A DNA stretch of 64,000 nt, taken from Pseudomonadota bacterium (GTDB lineage: Bacteria; Pseudomonadota; Gammaproteobacteria; UBA5335). The position numbers and the translations under genes were made by a program. Shown here in pieces: positions 29,956 to 43,100 of the stretch. Position 1 is the stretch's first letter; each line of letters begins with the position of its first letter. A model generated the notes under the pieces. That model saw only the letters and a program-made list of their open reading frames with translations, ran no database searches and was not told the DNA's origin. The stretch spans positions 1 through 64,000 of the forward strand of contig JAXHTV010000015.1 of the NCBI GenBank assembly GCA_034189865.1. The letters run 5' to 3'.

Positions 29956-30320
29956 GGGAGTCGGCCGATAAGCCGGGTTCTGTCGAAGACAGTCATTCAT
30001 CTGGGATGTGCGTCACCGCACACCTCAAGCAGCCAACCCGGGAACACCATGCGGGCCACACGCTCGGCGATATGCCGAAGTTCCCCTATTTGGCCTTGCT
30101 TCGAGTGGGGTTTACCCTGCCACCCGCGTTACCGCAAGCGCGGTGCGCTCTTACCGCACCATTTCACCCTTACCGGCGCCGAAGAACGGCACTTAGGCGG
30201 TGTATTTTCTGTGGCACTTTCCGTAGGCTCGCGCCCCCCAGGGGTTACCTGGCACTCTGCCCTGCGAAGCCCGGACTTTCCTCCACGGCGATTGCCGCAG
30301 CGACTGCCTGGCCGACTCCC
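29956..30320 (-). ncRNA. rnpB: RNase P RNA (type A)
   Basis: About 365 nt on the minus strand. The 5' end (GGGAGTCGGCC) pairs with the 3' end (GGCCGACTCCC) to form helix P1. In between are the universal stretches GAGGAAAGTCCGGGCT, GGGCAGAGTGCCAGGTAA, GGGTAAACCCCACTCG, GAAGCAAGGCCAAATAGGGG, and AACCCGGCTTATCGGCC near the 3' end. RNase P matures the 5' ends of tRNAs. Its place between rsmI and mraZ is usual for gammaproteobacteria. Ends are estimated from P1 pairing and could be a few bases longer; no separate terminator hairpin is obvious, only a short TTTT after P1. Confidence 0.95.
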
Positions 30321-30326
30321 TAAACC

Positions 30327-30355
30327 AATTTACCACGGCCGGGCAGGGTCGACAA
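30327..30355 (-). promoter_or_regulatory. Sigma-70 promoter of rnpB
   Basis: TTGTCG (30350-30355), a 17-nt spacer and TAAATT (30327-30332) on the minus strand end 6 nt before the predicted 5' end of RNase P RNA at 30320. The distance to the RNA end makes this a good match. Confidence 0.7.
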
Positions 30356-30384
30356 AAACGAATGCGCCGCAGAACACAGAATCC

Positions 30385-31248
30385 TTAGGGTTTTTCTTTC
30401 AGCGCCAGCGCTTTGCGGTACCAGTCGTTCCGGCGCCCACCGACCGCTTCGACCATGACGGCAGCGATCGTGCCCACCGGCAGCTCGCCAACCAACATCT
30501 CCAACAACCGATCGGCATCAATCGTTGAAGGCGAGGGACCCGCTTCGCCACCTTGGACACACACCACGAACTCCCCCCTCAGCTGATCCGGCGCCTCGGT
30601 CAAACGCCCTATGATCTCTGAGAGCGTTCCTCGATAGTGCGTTTCGTGCAGCTTGGTCAACTCCCGCCCCACATAGGCGGATCGCGCCGGACCGAACGCA
30701 GCGATCATATCGTTGAGCGACTCCAGCACACGCCGGGGTGTCTCGTAAAAAATGAGCGTCCTCGATTCATCACTGAGCGCCTTCAATCGGGCTTGCCGGG
30801 GACCGGCCCGGGCGGGAAGAAAGCCTTCGAAGGTAAATCGATCCGTCGGTAGCCCGCTTACGCTCAGCGCCGCAATTGCCGCGCATGCGCCGGGGACCGG
30901 TATCACTCCGTACCCGGCTGCGGCGATCTCCCGGACCAAGTGATAGCCGGGATCGCTCACCAGGGGCGTGCCTGCATCACTGACCAGCGCCACGGCATCG
31001 CCGTTCGCCAACAGCTCTAAAATCCTCGCACACCGTTGACGCTCGTTGTGCTCATGCAAAGACACCGTGGGCGTCGCGATCCCGAAATGACGCAACATTC
31101 GACCGGTGTGCCGGGTGTCCTCGGCCGCAATCCAGCGCACATTCGCCAGAACCTCCAACGCCCGCGAACCCAAATCGCCCAGGTTGCCAATGGGAGTGGC
31201 GACAACGTACAAGGTTGATTTCGCGGTGGACTCCGTCACCTCATTCAT
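30385..31248 (-). CDS. rsmI: 16S rRNA (cytidine(1402)-2'-O)-methyltransferase RsmI
   Basis: 287 residues. LYVVATPIGNLGDLGSRALE, IAAEDTRHTGRMLRHFGI, LVSDAGTPLVSDPGYHLV and PVPGACAAIAALSVSGLP are the four RsmI motifs. It 2'-O-methylates C1402 of 16S rRNA. Start ATG 31248 follows a GGAGGAG Shine-Dalgarno sequence; a longer open frame has no such site. It is divergent from lpoA, as in E. coli where yraL and yraM are divergent. Confidence 0.95.
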   Translation of the reverse strand: MNEVTESTAKSTLYVVATPIGNLGDLGSRALEVLANVRWIAAEDTRHTGRMLRHFGIATPTVSLHEHNERQRCARILELLANGDAVALVSDAGTPLVSDPGYHLVREIAAAGYGVIPVPGACAAIAALSVSGLPTDRFTFEGFLPARAGPRQARLKALSDESRTLIFYETPRRVLESLNDMIAAFGPARSAYVGRELTKLHETHYRGTLSEIIGRLTEAPDQLRGEFVVCVQGGEAGPSPSTIDADRLLEMLVGELPVGTIAAVMVEAVGGRRNDWYRKALALKEKP

Positions 31249-31277
31249 TGACACTCCTCCAGAGCTCAGCAGATACT
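31248..31277 (+). promoter_or_regulatory. Candidate sigma-70 promoter of lpoA
   Basis: A perfect TTGACA (31248-31253) lies 18 nt before GATACT (31272-31277, 4 of 6 bases). Transcription would start near 31284, which leaves almost no leader for an ATG at 31288 but a 55-nt leader for the ATG at 31339 used below. It overlaps the rsmI start region. Confidence 0.4.
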
Positions 31278-31338
31278 TAGCCCGCTTATGAGCACGAGCA
31301 CAATTCCATTCTTCCGACGCCGACCGAATCCTGACCTG

Positions 31339-33211
31339 ATGCGTTCCACTTCGCAAGCCATCCTCCGACTTGTCAGCGGACTGTTAATTCTGCTCGCCGT
31401 GGCCGCCTGCGCCCCGCCCGCTGCCGTGCAGGAAGACGTTAGCGAGCGCCCCGATGCTCGCGTGGTCGAGATCGAGCGCGTTGCTATCGAAGACCCGGGC
31501 CGGGCTGCCGAACAACTAGAAGCCCTGCTGGTGGGCGCGCGCGCTACTGAAAAGGACGGGTGGGTTTTAAAAGCCGCCGAACTATGGCTCCAGGCAGATC
31601 AACCTGACCGCGCCTTGCGCCTGCTTCAGGGCCCCTTGAGCGCCGAAGCCCCCGCGGAGAGCCAACAACTGCAAAACATTCTTCTCGCGGAAGCCTTGCT
31701 GGCCCAGGGACGTCCCGCCCAAGCCATGAGTTGGCTTGCCAGCTTACCCACCCCACTGGCCGATCAACTCGAAATCAAAAGACTCCACGTTCTAGCCCGC
31801 GCCCACGCCGCACAGAACGAAACCACCGCGATGGTGGTGGCAATGAATCGTCGTGATGGCTTGCTCACCGAGCCCGCCGACCAAGCGACCAACCGCCGCG
31901 AAACATGGAATTTTCTGCTGGCGAGCCGCGCCGACTTGGCCGAGAAAGCGGGGCAGCCCCAATTATCACAGACAGAGCGGACCTGGTTGGAACTCGGCGC
32001 CATTGGCCAAAGCCGCTGGCAGGACCCACAAGGTTATATCGCCAAACTTGAATCCTGGCGGGCAGCGAATCCAGCGCATCCCGCCAGCTTAAGCCTGGTA
32101 GACCAAATTGTGGCGGAGTTTCGATCACGCTCATCGTATCCCGAACACATCGCCGTATTGCTTCCCACCCGGGGCCGCTTCGCCAAAGCTGCACAAGCGG
32201 TCAGGGATGGCTTTTTGGCCGCACACTTTGAAAGAGCTGCCACCCAGGGCGATTCGGCGAACCTACCGCGCATCAGCTTCTACGACACCAGTGATGACGT
32301 GTCGGCCAGCTATCAAGCGGCCCGAACCGACGGTGCCGAATTTATCATCGGCCCGCTGTCGAAAGAAGCGATCGAATCACTCGCCGCTGGTGGACCGATC
32401 GAGCTGCCCACGCTGGCGCTGAACCGGATGGGTGAAGCGCCGAGCGGGCAACCCACGCTTTTTCAGTTTGCATTGTCTCCCGAAGAAGAAGCTCGGCAAG
32501 TGGCCGAGCGTGCAGCGCTGGATGGTCACCAAAACGCCATTGCCCTCGTTCCCGGCAATCCTTGGGGACAGCGCATATTCGCAGCATTCGCTTTCCGATT
32601 CGAAGAATTGGGTGGCAAGGTGGTCGGGTTCCGGGCGTACGATGAAGATCAGTTCGACCATTCGGCGGTCATTAAGCGTTTACTCATGATCGATCAGAGC
32701 GAATCGCGACATCGGGCGCTGACCAATCTGATCGGTCGTGCGCCGGAATTTCAGCCCAGACGACGACAGGACGTCGACATGGTGTTTATGGCCGCCTTCC
32801 CCCGACAGGGGCGGCTGATTCGACCTCAGTTACGCTTTCATCGGGCAAGCACGCTGCCCATCTACGCCACCTCTCACGTGTACTCGGGCTGGCCGAACAC
32901 CAAGGCCGACCGGGATCTCGACGGGGTGATCTTTCCCGACATGCCGTGGAATTTGTCTCCCGACGATTTTCCGCTGAGACAAGCGCTATCCAACGCCTGG
33001 CCCACCGGCTTTCAAAGCCAGTCCAGGCTATATGCGCTCGGCTACGATGCGTTCCGCCTCGTCCCGCGATTACGGAACAATCCGGACGGGTTCGCCAATC
33101 TGATCCCAGGAGCAACCGGCACGTTGGTCATCCAGCCCACTGGCCTGATTGACCGCAAGCTGAACTGGGCCGTTTTTCGCCGAGGCCTTCCGGTCCCGCA
33201 AACCTTGAACC

Positions 33212-33240
<29 letters not shown>
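31339..33240 (+). CDS. lpoA: Outer-membrane lipoprotein LpoA, activator of penicillin-binding protein 1A
   Basis: 633 residues. The signal peptide ends in the lipobox VAAC with the lipidated Cys at residue 24 when ATG 31339 is used; the ATG at 31288 would make an unusually long 40-residue leader. The N-terminal half (about 50-270) is helical with TPR-like repeats; the C-terminal half (about 285-630, beginning HIAVLLPTRGRFAKAAQAVRDG) is a type 1 periplasmic-binding-protein fold. LpoA reaches across the periplasm and stimulates PBP1A. lpoA-yraN-diaA is conserved in gammaproteobacteria; no dolP gene follows here. Confidence 0.88.
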
Positions 33241-34299
<1,059 letters not shown>

Positions 34300-34320
34300 A
34301 GGAAAGGCGGAGGAGATGCG

Positions 34321-34713
34321 CTATTTAACGACCGAAAGATGAGGTTTCTGGCCGCTTCCATCCGGGGGATTTCCGCCGGGATCCGAACCGTCATCTCCGC
34401 TTCCATCCTCCTCACGGAACATCATTCCCTGGCCATTTTCCCGAGCGTAGATAGCCAATACGGCCGAAGCAGGCACGTGGATATCAAATGGAGCTCCAGA
34501 AAAACGCGCCTGGCAGGAGAACTCGTCGTTTCCCAACTCAAGAGCTCGTACCGCACCGGGGCTTAGATTGAGTACAATCTTGCCGTCTTGTACCCCGCTC
34601 TGCGGCACCTGGACATTTGGATGAGTGCAGTCGACTAGTATGTGCGGCGTTAATCCGTTGTCAACGATCCAATCGTAGAGTCCACGAATGAGATAGGGTT
34701 TTTGAGAAGTCAT
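34321..34713 (-). CDS. sspB: ClpXP adaptor SspB (stringent starvation protein B)
   Basis: 130 residues. PYLIRGLYDWIVDNGLTPHI is the family start; NLSPGAVRAL and FSGAPFDIHVPASAVLAIYA form the SsrA-tag-binding fold; the tail ends in KPHLSVVK, the short ClpX-docking motif. SspB delivers SsrA-tagged proteins to ClpXP. It starts 29 nt after sspA on the same strand and converges with diaA. Confidence 0.94.
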   Translation of the reverse strand: MTSQKPYLIRGLYDWIVDNGLTPHILVDCTHPNVQVPQSGVQDGKIVLNLSPGAVRALELGNDEFSCQARFSGAPFDIHVPASAVLAIYARENGQGMMFREEDGSGDDGSDPGGNPPDGSGQKPHLSVVK

Positions 34714-34742
34714 TTTCTGAGACACGAACTCGTCCCGCCACC

Positions 34743-35369
34743 TTAGCGACGGATGTCCTTCTCGGCATCAGTCAAGCTATTCACGAACCCGCTGCGCCGA
34801 AACACACGTTCTGCGTAGTCCAGAATCGGTTGCGCTTGCTTGGGTAGCTCGACCTCGTAGTAAGGCAAGCGCCACAAAATCGGACAAATACTGATATCCG
34901 CAACCGAGAATTCCGTGCTCAAGAAATACGGCTTCGCAGCGAATACCGGTGTACTCGCGATCAGACTTTCACGCAGTTCCTTTCGAACCTTGGTCCTTTG
35001 TTTCTCGGATTTTGTTTCGAACTGGTCAACGCTTCCGTACCAGTCTTTCTCAATACGAAACATCGCCAATCGAATTTGCGCACGCGAGACGGGGTCGACC
35101 GGCATCAGCGGCGGATGCGGAAACCGTTCGTCCAAATACTCGATTATGATACGGGAGTCATACAATACCAACTCCCGGTCAACCAAGGTGGGCACCGAGC
35201 CATACGGATTCAGATGAGCCAAGTCTTCCGGTACGGCCCCCGATTCGACGTTGACGACGTCGTAACTGACACCCTTCTCGGCTAATACGAACCTCACGCG
35301 GTGACAATCGGGACAATCCGGCCTGGAAAATAAAGTGATCATCGATCGCCGATTCGGCACTACCGTCAT
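34743..35369 (-). CDS. sspA: Stringent starvation protein A (GST-like RNA-polymerase-associated factor)
   Basis: 208 residues. A thioredoxin-like N-terminal domain (MITLFSRPDCPDCHRVRFVL) and a helical GST C-terminal domain (AKPYFLSTEFSVADISICPI). SspA binds RNA polymerase and affects stress and acid survival in E. coli. It forms a pair with sspB. It lies 108 nt downstream of the cytochrome bc1 genes, with a hairpin terminator candidate in the gap. Confidence 0.93.
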   Translation of the reverse strand: MTVVPNRRSMITLFSRPDCPDCHRVRFVLAEKGVSYDVVNVESGAVPEDLAHLNPYGSVPTLVDRELVLYDSRIIIEYLDERFPHPPLMPVDPVSRAQIRLAMFRIEKDWYGSVDQFETKSEKQRTKVRKELRESLIASTPVFAAKPYFLSTEFSVADISICPILWRLPYYEVELPKQAQPILDYAERVFRRSGFVNSLTDAEKDIRR

Positions 35370-35430
35370 CGCTGAACCCCCAAGATGCCCAATGGTCTGT
35401 GCCGCGACCGTTCGGAAACGAAAATGAGCT

Positions 35431-35456
35431 GATTCCGGCGACGGAACGCCGGAATC
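35431..35456 (-). terminator. Hairpin terminator candidate after petC
   Basis: A perfect 10-bp stem (GATTCCGGCG / CGCCGGAATC) with a 6-nt loop, 21 nt after the petC stop on the minus strand. It is followed by AGCTCATTTTC, a weak U-tract, so termination may be partial. It separates the bc1 genes from sspA. Confidence 0.55.
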
Positions 35457-35477
35457 AAAATCCTGTGGCGATAGTTC

Positions 35478-36239
35478 TCAGTGAACATCCCGCCAATACT
35501 CGTGTTTCAGGGCATAGGCGAATACCCCGAAAATCGCGAGGAACAGCAATACGAAGATACCCACTCGCTGTCGTTTCGCTTGGATCGGCTCAGCGATGTA
35601 GGCCATGTAGTTGACCAAATCCAATACGGCCCGATCGTATTCTTCCGGTGTCATCGAACCTGGAACCACGAGCTCAAACATCTCCTCGCTTGGCTCCCCG
35701 TGGGTCGATTCTTCCCCTTGAACAGGCTGGGCATGATCATCGTGCCCGCCGGCCAAAGCCTGCCAACCTTGCAACTCCCACAAAACATGGGGCATGCCCA
35801 CATCTTTAAACACCAAATTGTTGGCGCCGGTGGGCGAAGACTGATCCAGATAGAAAGACGTCAGGTATGTGTAAAGCCAATCCGCACCCCGCTGACGAGC
35901 CGTCAGCGTCAAATCCGGCGGTGCCTTGCCGAACCAGTTGGCGGCGTCTGCGGCGGGCATGGCAATCGTCATGGTATCCCCGATCTTAGCGGGTCCGAAC
36001 ATGAGATTTTCTTTGACCAAATCAACCGGAATTTCCAGATCAGCGGCCATCCGCTTATACCGCATGTATTGCGCGGAGTGGCAACTCAGACAGTAATTGT
36101 GGAACAGCCGTGCGCCGCGCTGTAAGGATTGCACGTTGTTGATATCGATCTGCGCTTTCTGCAACGGCACGCCTTCGCTGGCAGCCCATGCCGCATAGGG
36201 CAAGCAGATCAAAACGACCAGACAGAGAAGTTTTTTCAT
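35478..36239 (-). CDS. petC: Cytochrome c1 of the ubiquinol-cytochrome c reductase
   Basis: 253 residues. The signal peptide MKKLLCLVVLICLPYAAWA is followed by a c-type heme site CLSCHSAQYMRYKR near residue 50 and a C-terminal membrane anchor (VGIFVLLFLAIFGVFAYAL). Met ligand candidates lie in the DTMTIAMPA stretch. It passes electrons from the Rieske centre to soluble cytochrome c. ATG 36239 was chosen; an ATG at 36254 would overlap the cytochrome b stop as ATGA and add five residues. Confidence 0.95.
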   Translation of the reverse strand: MKKLLCLVVLICLPYAAWAASEGVPLQKAQIDINNVQSLQRGARLFHNYCLSCHSAQYMRYKRMAADLEIPVDLVKENLMFGPAKIGDTMTIAMPAADAANWFGKAPPDLTLTARQRGADWLYTYLTSFYLDQSSPTGANNLVFKDVGMPHVLWELQGWQALAGGHDDHAQPVQGEESTHGEPSEEMFELVVPGSMTPEEYDRAVLDLVNYMAYIAEPIQAKRQRVGIFVLLFLAIFGVFAYALKHEYWRDVH

Positions 36240-36250
36240 CACGCCCCCAA

Positions 36251-37492
36251 TCATGTCAGCCGGTCCGGCACGGGTTTGGTTTTATCCAGGCTGGAATAAA
36301 TCGGCATTAACAGGAAGAACGCGAAGTAGATGACGGAAAGCACCCGCGCCGCCATGGTGTAAGTCGGGCTGGGTGGATTCATCCCTAAATAGCCCAAGCC
36401 GATAAAGCTGACCACGAACAATACCAGCGCCGTCTTGAACAGCGGCCCCTTATATCGGATCGACTTCACAGGAGAACGATCCAACCAAGGCAACAACGCC
36501 ATAATCATCACGGCACCCCCCATGGCGATGACGCCGCCCAGCTTGCTCGGAACCGCCCGAAGAATCGCGTAGAACGGTGTAAAATACCAAACTGGGGCGA
36601 TATGCTCCGGCGTTTGCAGCGGATCAGCCGGCTGGAAGTTGGCGTGCTCGAGGAAATAACCGCCGAACTCGGGCGCGAAGAAGATAATCACGGACGCCAG
36701 GGCCAGGAACACCACCACGCCCCACAAGTCCTTCACGGTGTAATACGGATGGAAGGTGATACCGTCGACGGGATGCCCATCACTACCCAGGTTCGCCTTA
36801 ATCTCAACGCCGTCGGGATTATTGGACCCGACTTCGTGCAAGGCCATCAAGTGCGCCACCACCAAGCCTACCAAGACCAGCGGCATCGCTATCACGTGTA
36901 GCGCAAAGAAGCGGTTGAGGGTGACATCGGACACCACAAAATCACCCCGAATAAACTGCGCGAGCGCTTCCCCCACAAACGGAATCGCACCAAACAGGGA
37001 GATGATGACCTGCGCACCCCAATAGGACATTTGCCCCCAGGGCAACAGATATCCCATAAACGCTTCGCCCATCAACACGAGGTAGATCAAAATTCCGAAC
37101 AACCAGACCAGCTCGCGGGGTTTTCGATAGGAGCCGTAGATTAGGCCGCGGAACATGTGGAGATAAACCACGACGAAGAACATCGACGCGCCGGTACTGT
37201 GCATATAGCGAATCAGCCAGCCCCAGCTGACATCTCGCATGATGTACTCAACGGACGCAAAGGCATCGGCTGCGCTGGGTTTGTAGTTCATCGTCAACCA
37301 CACGCCCGTAAGCAACTGATTGACCAAAACGACCAACGCCAGACTGCCGAAATAGTACCAGAAGTTGAAATTTTTCGGTGCGTAGTATTCGCCCGCCTGC
37401 TCGTTCCAGAGCTTGGTCACGGGCAACCTGGCATCGACCCAATCCATTCCCTGCGCCGCTTTGTCGCGGGCATACTGCATTACATCACGCAT
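36251..37492 (-). CDS. petB: Cytochrome b of the ubiquinol-cytochrome c reductase
   Basis: 413 residues, eight membrane segments expected. Heme-ligand helices with paired His are visible (YMHSTGASMFFVVVYLHMF and FFALHVIAMPLVLVGLVVAH), and the quinol-site PEWY-like motif reads HIAPVWYFTPFYAIL here (PVWY). ATG 37492 shares its first base with the petA stop (TGATG); a longer frame runs through petA and is rejected. Carries both b hemes of complex III. Confidence 0.95.
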   Translation of the reverse strand: MRDVMQYARDKAAQGMDWVDARLPVTKLWNEQAGEYYAPKNFNFWYYFGSLALVVLVNQLLTGVWLTMNYKPSAADAFASVEYIMRDVSWGWLIRYMHSTGASMFFVVVYLHMFRGLIYGSYRKPRELVWLFGILIYLVLMGEAFMGYLLPWGQMSYWGAQVIISLFGAIPFVGEALAQFIRGDFVVSDVTLNRFFALHVIAMPLVLVGLVVAHLMALHEVGSNNPDGVEIKANLGSDGHPVDGITFHPYYTVKDLWGVVVFLALASVIIFFAPEFGGYFLEHANFQPADPLQTPEHIAPVWYFTPFYAILRAVPSKLGGVIAMGGAVMIMALLPWLDRSPVKSIRYKGPLFKTALVLFVVSFIGLGYLGMNPPSPTYTMAARVLSVIYFAFFLLMPIYSSLDKTKPVPDRLT

Positions 37493-38085
37493 CACGCGGC
37501 TCCTCTGTCTTCGCCAACCAGCAACTGGGTGTCGCTGAGGAAGATATAAGGCGGCACCGCCATGTTGGTGGGCGCCGGAACGCCCGCAAAAACCCGGCCG
37601 GCCATATCGAAGCGGGAGCCGTGACACGGACAGAAGAAACCACCTGGCCAATCGCTGCCCAAATCACTGGCGCCCGGTTCGGGCCGATAGGTGGGCGAGC
37701 ACCCTAGATGGGTACACAAGCCGATCAGAACGAGAATCTCAGGGCGCCGCGAACGGTGCTCGTTTTGCGCATAGCCAGGCTGCTGTGGCTCGTCTGATTG
37801 CGGATCACGAAGCTCGCCATCAAGCGTTTTCAGCCCATCCAGCATGGCTTGAGTCCGACGCACAACCCACACGGGCTTGCCGCGCCACTCAACGGTCAAG
37901 CGAGCGCCGGGCTCCAGTTTGCTGATATCGATTTCGACCGGTGCACCCGCGGCTTCTGCTTTAGCGCTGGGTTGCATGGCCGCAATAAAAGGATACGCTC
38001 CGAAGGCCGCACCAACACCTCCGACGGCGCCAGTGGCCACCGTCAAGAAACGTCGACGACCGGTGTCGACACCCCCATTACTCAT
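37492..38085 (-). CDS. petA: Rieske iron-sulfur subunit of the ubiquinol-cytochrome c reductase
   Basis: 197 residues. The N-terminus has a twin-arginine signal/anchor (RRRFLTVATGAVGGVGAAFG). The 2Fe-2S cluster ligands are in CTHLGC and CPCHGSRFD. It carries electrons from quinol to cytochrome c1. ATG 38085 fits the Tat signal; a frame start 35 codons upstream does not. First gene of petABC; the 186-nt gap to hisC upstream may hold its promoter, though I see no strong -35. Confidence 0.95.
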   Translation of the reverse strand: MSNGGVDTGRRRFLTVATGAVGGVGAAFGAYPFIAAMQPSAKAEAAGAPVEIDISKLEPGARLTVEWRGKPVWVVRRTQAMLDGLKTLDGELRDPQSDEPQQPGYAQNEHRSRRPEILVLIGLCTHLGCSPTYRPEPGASDLGSDWPGGFFCPCHGSRFDMAGRVFAGVPAPTNMAVPPYIFLSDTQLLVGEDRGAA

Positions 38086-38271
38086 TACAGTGAATCTCCC
38101 AAAGCCATCTTTGTGGAATCGTGCGACCGACGACCGCCGAATCGTGTTTGGGTGGTACTCAGGCACTCCGCCAGGTTCACGGGTCGGCAATTCTACACTC
38201 TTGCCTCCCGATATGGCTACTTGCCTGCGAAAAGCATTGGCCGATATTCGTTCAGCACGTCCTTTCCGCGA

Positions 38272-39363
38272 TCAGACCACCCCAGCCAGTGAATCCAGAA
38301 AACGCTGGTTTTCTTCCGGCGTGCCCACCGTTACGCGAAGGCAGTTCTCCAACATCGGGTGGGCACCATGCAATTGCTTAATCAGAATGCCGTCGTCCAA
38401 CAGCCGAGCATAGACCGCCGGAGCGCTGACCGAATGAACCCGAAAGAGAATGAAATTCGCACGACTCGGATAGGCCGTCACTCCCTTGAGCGCACCAAGC
38501 ACACCAAACAACCGCCCCCGCTCAGCCCGAATCTGCTCTGCTTGGGCTAGCAGGACCTCGTTGTGTTCAAGCGCAAACTGCGCCGTCCGCTGGGTCAAAG
38601 CGTTGATATTGTAGGGCAAGCGGACCTTGTCCATCTCCCGAATCCATTCGGAGCTGCCGACCAACAAACCTAAGCGCAGACCCGCCAGGCCCAATTTTGA
38701 CAATGTTCGCAGAATCAACAAGTGCGGATATTGCGCCAAACGCGGCATCCATGTTGCGTTCGCGAACGGGGCATAGGCTTCGTCAATGACGACCAATCCA
38801 CTGGCCGCCTCCAGGATACGCTCAATGTCCGAATCATTGAACAGATTACCCGTTGGATTGTTGGGGTAAGCAAGAAAAATTAATGCCGGGCGATGTAGCT
38901 CAACCGCCTTCAACAGGGCCGGGAGATCCAGACTGAAATCGGCGGAACGCAGGGGAACCCCAACGTAATTGAGCCCCAGAGCGCGCGCGATGAGCCGGTA
39001 CATTACAAAACCGGGCTCCGGCGCCAAAACCGACCGCCTGGCCCCCGCCACGGCGGTCATTAATATTTGAATCAACTCGTCTGAGCCGTTGCCAAGCAGT
39101 ATCTCAGCCCCATCCGGCACAGCCATGGCGGCCCGCATCAATGGCAACAGATCGCGCGCCACTGGGTCCGGATAACGATTGAGCGGGACATCTCGAATCG
39201 CCGCCAACCACCCCTGAACCAACTCGGGCGGCCAGCCGTAAGGGTTCTCCATGGCATCCAGTTTCACCAATCCATCCGCGCTGGGCACATGATAGACATC
39301 GAGCTCGCGAACCTCTGCCCGAATCAGTTTTTCCGGGGTGGGATATTCTGCTGTCACGATCAA
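38272..39363 (-). CDS. hisC: Histidinol-phosphate aminotransferase
   Basis: 363 residues, class II aminotransferase fold. The PLP-lysine region reads [15 protein letters not shown] (Lys in TLSK), and [13 protein letters not shown] and [10 protein letters not shown] are cofactor contacts. It makes histidinol phosphate. It overlaps hisD by 4 nt in a hisG-hisD-hisC set; the other histidine genes are not in this window. Confidence 0.95.
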   Translation of the reverse strand: MIVTAEYPTPEKLIRAEVRELDVYHVPSADGLVKLDAMENPYGWPPELVQGWLAAIRDVPLNRYPDPVARDLLPLMRAAMAVPDGAEILLGNGSDELIQILMTAVAGARRSVLAPEPGFVMYRLIARALGLNYVGVPLRSADFSLDLPALLKAVELHRPALIFLAYPNNPTGNLFNDSDIERILEAASGLVVIDEAYAPFANATWMPRLAQYPHLLILRTLSKLGLAGLRLGLLVGSSEWIREMDKVRLPYNINALTQRTAQFALEHNEVLLAQAEQIRAERGRLFGVLGALKGVTAYPSRANFILFRVHSVSAPAVYARLLDDGILIKQLHGAHPMLENCLRVTVGTPEENQRFLDSLAGVV

Positions 39364-40673
39364 GCGTCCGACGTGCCCACGATCCTAAGCGCCGCCGATT
39401 GAGCATGGGCCTCCAGGCCCTCCCCTCGGGCGAGGCATGCGGCAATCCGACCGAGTTCCGCGCCCCCTTCGGGCGAACAGCGAATGACGCTGCTGCGCTT
39501 CTGAAAATCATAGACACCAAGCGGCGAGAAAAAGCGGGCGGATCCTGACGTCGGGAGCACGTGATTGGGACCGGCGCAATAATCCCCCATGGCCTCGGCG
39601 GTATAGCGCCCAAGAAAGACCGCACCGGCGTGTCGAACCCGCGGCAACCAAACTTCCGGTTCGGACAGCGCTAACTCCAAATGCTCCGGCGCTATCCGAT
39701 TGACTAGATCCAACGCCTCATCCAGGCTGGCAACCTGAATCAGTGCCCCACGCCGAGCTAAGGACTCAGCGATAATTTCACGCCGGGGTTGCCTGGGAAG
39801 TTGCTGTTGGATGGTCTTCGTCACCAAATCCAGGAAGTCTCGGTCCGGGGAAATCAGAATGGCCTGGGCATCCTGGTCGTGCTCGGCTTGGGAGAACAAA
39901 TCCATAACCACCCAATCCGGGTCGGACTCGCCGTCGCTGACCACCACGATTTCCGACGGCCCGGCGATCATATCGATTCCAACAGCCCCGAAAACGAGCT
40001 TCTTGGCCGCCGCCACGTAAGCGTTGCCCGGCCCGACGATTTTGTCCACCCGCGGCACGGTGTCGGTGCCATAGGCCATAGCCGCAATCGCCTGTGCGCC
40101 ACCGACGGTCACCACGCGATCCACGCCAGCCAAGTGAGCGGCTGCCAGCACCCATTCGTTGAGCGCATCGTCCGGCGCCGGCACGCACATGACCACTTCG
40201 CCCACACCGGCCACTTTGGCGGGAATCACATTCATCAACACCGAAGAGGGATAAGCCGCTTTCCCGCCAGGCGTATACACCCCAACCCGATCCATGGGCC
40301 GAATTTGCTGACCCAACTCGTTGCCAAACGAGTCGGTGAAAGACCACGACTCGAGTTTCTGACGTTCTGCATATTGCCGAATCCGATCCGCCGCCTGCTC
40401 CAGGGCGTTCCGCGCATCGGCCGGCAACGACGCAAAGGCGGCCTCCAGTCGCGCCGGCGCGACTGCAAGATCAGCAGCCGATTGAATATCGCGCCGATCG
40501 AATTGTCGGGTGAAATCTACCAGTGCCGGATCACCTTCCAGCCGTACGCGATGCACGATCCGTTGCACGGTTTCCAGCACATTGGTCTCGACGGTGTCGG
40601 CCGTCTCTAAAAGCGCGACCAAGGCTGCTTGAAATGATGCTTCACTCGAACACAGCCGTCGGATAGCGCTCAT
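39360..40673 (-). CDS. hisD: Histidinol dehydrogenase
   Basis: 437 residues. [38 protein letters not shown] and [18 protein letters not shown]-like [19 protein letters not shown] are signatures; zinc ligands lie in QAEHDQDAQ and the C-terminal [13 protein letters not shown]. It oxidises histidinol to histidine in two steps. ATGA overlaps on both sides with hisG and hisC. Confidence 0.96.
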   Translation of the reverse strand: MSAIRRLCSSEASFQAALVALLETADTVETNVLETVQRIVHRVRLEGDPALVDFTRQFDRRDIQSAADLAVAPARLEAAFASLPADARNALEQAADRIRQYAERQKLESWSFTDSFGNELGQQIRPMDRVGVYTPGGKAAYPSSVLMNVIPAKVAGVGEVVMCVPAPDDALNEWVLAAAHLAGVDRVVTVGGAQAIAAMAYGTDTVPRVDKIVGPGNAYVAAAKKLVFGAVGIDMIAGPSEIVVVSDGESDPDWVVMDLFSQAEHDQDAQAILISPDRDFLDLVTKTIQQQLPRQPRREIIAESLARRGALIQVASLDEALDLVNRIAPEHLELALSEPEVWLPRVRHAGAVFLGRYTAEAMGDYCAGPNHVLPTSGSARFFSPLGVYDFQKRSSVIRCSPEGGAELGRIAACLARGEGLEAHAQSAALRIVGTSDA

Positions 40674-41326
40674 TTCGCAGGCACCTCGTTCATCGACAAG
40701 GCCATCTCTCCACCCAGCGCGATCCGCAAGTCGTTGATGAAACCAGCGATTTCGGCATGCTTAACTTTCATAGCCGCTTTGTTTACAACCAACCGCGAAC
40801 TGATATCGGCGATGCGCTCAAACTCCACCAATCCGTTGGCCCGAAGCGTATTACCCGTGTCGACCAGGTCAACGATCTGGTCGGCCAACCCAACCAGTGG
40901 CGCCAACTCCATGGAACCGTAGAGCTTGATGATTTCCACTTGCTGACCACGCGTCGCGAAGAACCGCCGCGTGGTATTGACATACTTGGTCGCAATACGA
41001 AGCCGCCCTTTCGGCGTAGGCGCATCGACCCGACCAGCGGTCACCATTCGGCACTGCCCGATCCCTAAATCCAACGGCTCGTAGAGGCCGTCGCCTTCGT
41101 ACTCCATCAGCACATCCTTGCCGGCCACCCCAACGTCAGCGGCCCCGTAGGCGACATAGGTGGGAACGTCGGTGGCACGAATCACCACCAAGGTCACGTC
41201 CGGGTGATTGGTTGCTAGAATCAGGCGCCGACTGCGAGCAGGATCTTCCTGCGGCTCGATTCCCACTCGGGCGAGCAAGGGAATCGCTTCTTCAAAAATA
41301 CGGCCTTTGGATAGCGCGATTTTCAT
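40670..41326 (-). CDS. hisG: ATP phosphoribosyltransferase, short form
   Basis: 218 residues, so this is the short HisG that needs the HisZ regulatory subunit; hisZ is not in the window. [18 protein letters not shown] and [15 protein letters not shown] are family signatures. First step of histidine synthesis, normally under feedback control by histidine through HisZ. Start ATG 41326 follows GGGGAA; six codons of open frame upstream begin with TTG. Confidence 0.93.
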   Translation of the reverse strand: MKIALSKGRIFEEAIPLLARVGIEPQEDPARSRRLILATNHPDVTLVVIRATDVPTYVAYGAADVGVAGKDVLMEYEGDGLYEPLDLGIGQCRMVTAGRVDAPTPKGRLRIATKYVNTTRRFFATRGQQVEIIKLYGSMELAPLVGLADQIVDLVDTGNTLRANGLVEFERIADISSRLVVNKAAMKVKHAEIAGFINDLRIALGGEMALSMNEVPAK

Positions 41327-41344
41327 GAATTCCCCAAGCAACAA

Positions 41345-42888
<1,544 letters not shown>

Positions 42889-43100
42889 CTCTCCCGGGAA
42901 AGTCACATGGGGCGTGGCAATTCGCACCTGACCACGCGTTTGAATGGGGAATGATACCGGAAATTGGATGCTCGAGCGTATTGTCGTGAGAGACGTTAGG
43001 ATAGGATTGTCACGGCCCGACGCAAAATCGCGAAATGAATTCGAGCGAACCCCAGCGTCGACGTCCCTCGAATCAAATAAAATACCTGGAAACAGCGTTC

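Noticed and set aside
29946-29971. A further sigma-28-like pattern on the plus strand (TAAAAGAC, 10 nt, GCCGATAA).
   Set aside because: It lies on the antisense strand of the 3' end of RNase P RNA, where GGCTTATCGGCC is a universal sequence, and no plus-strand gene follows within 1 kb.
30185-30256. A sigma-54-like TGGCAC element.
   Set aside because: It falls inside the antisense of RNase P RNA and lacks the TTGC half at proper spacing.
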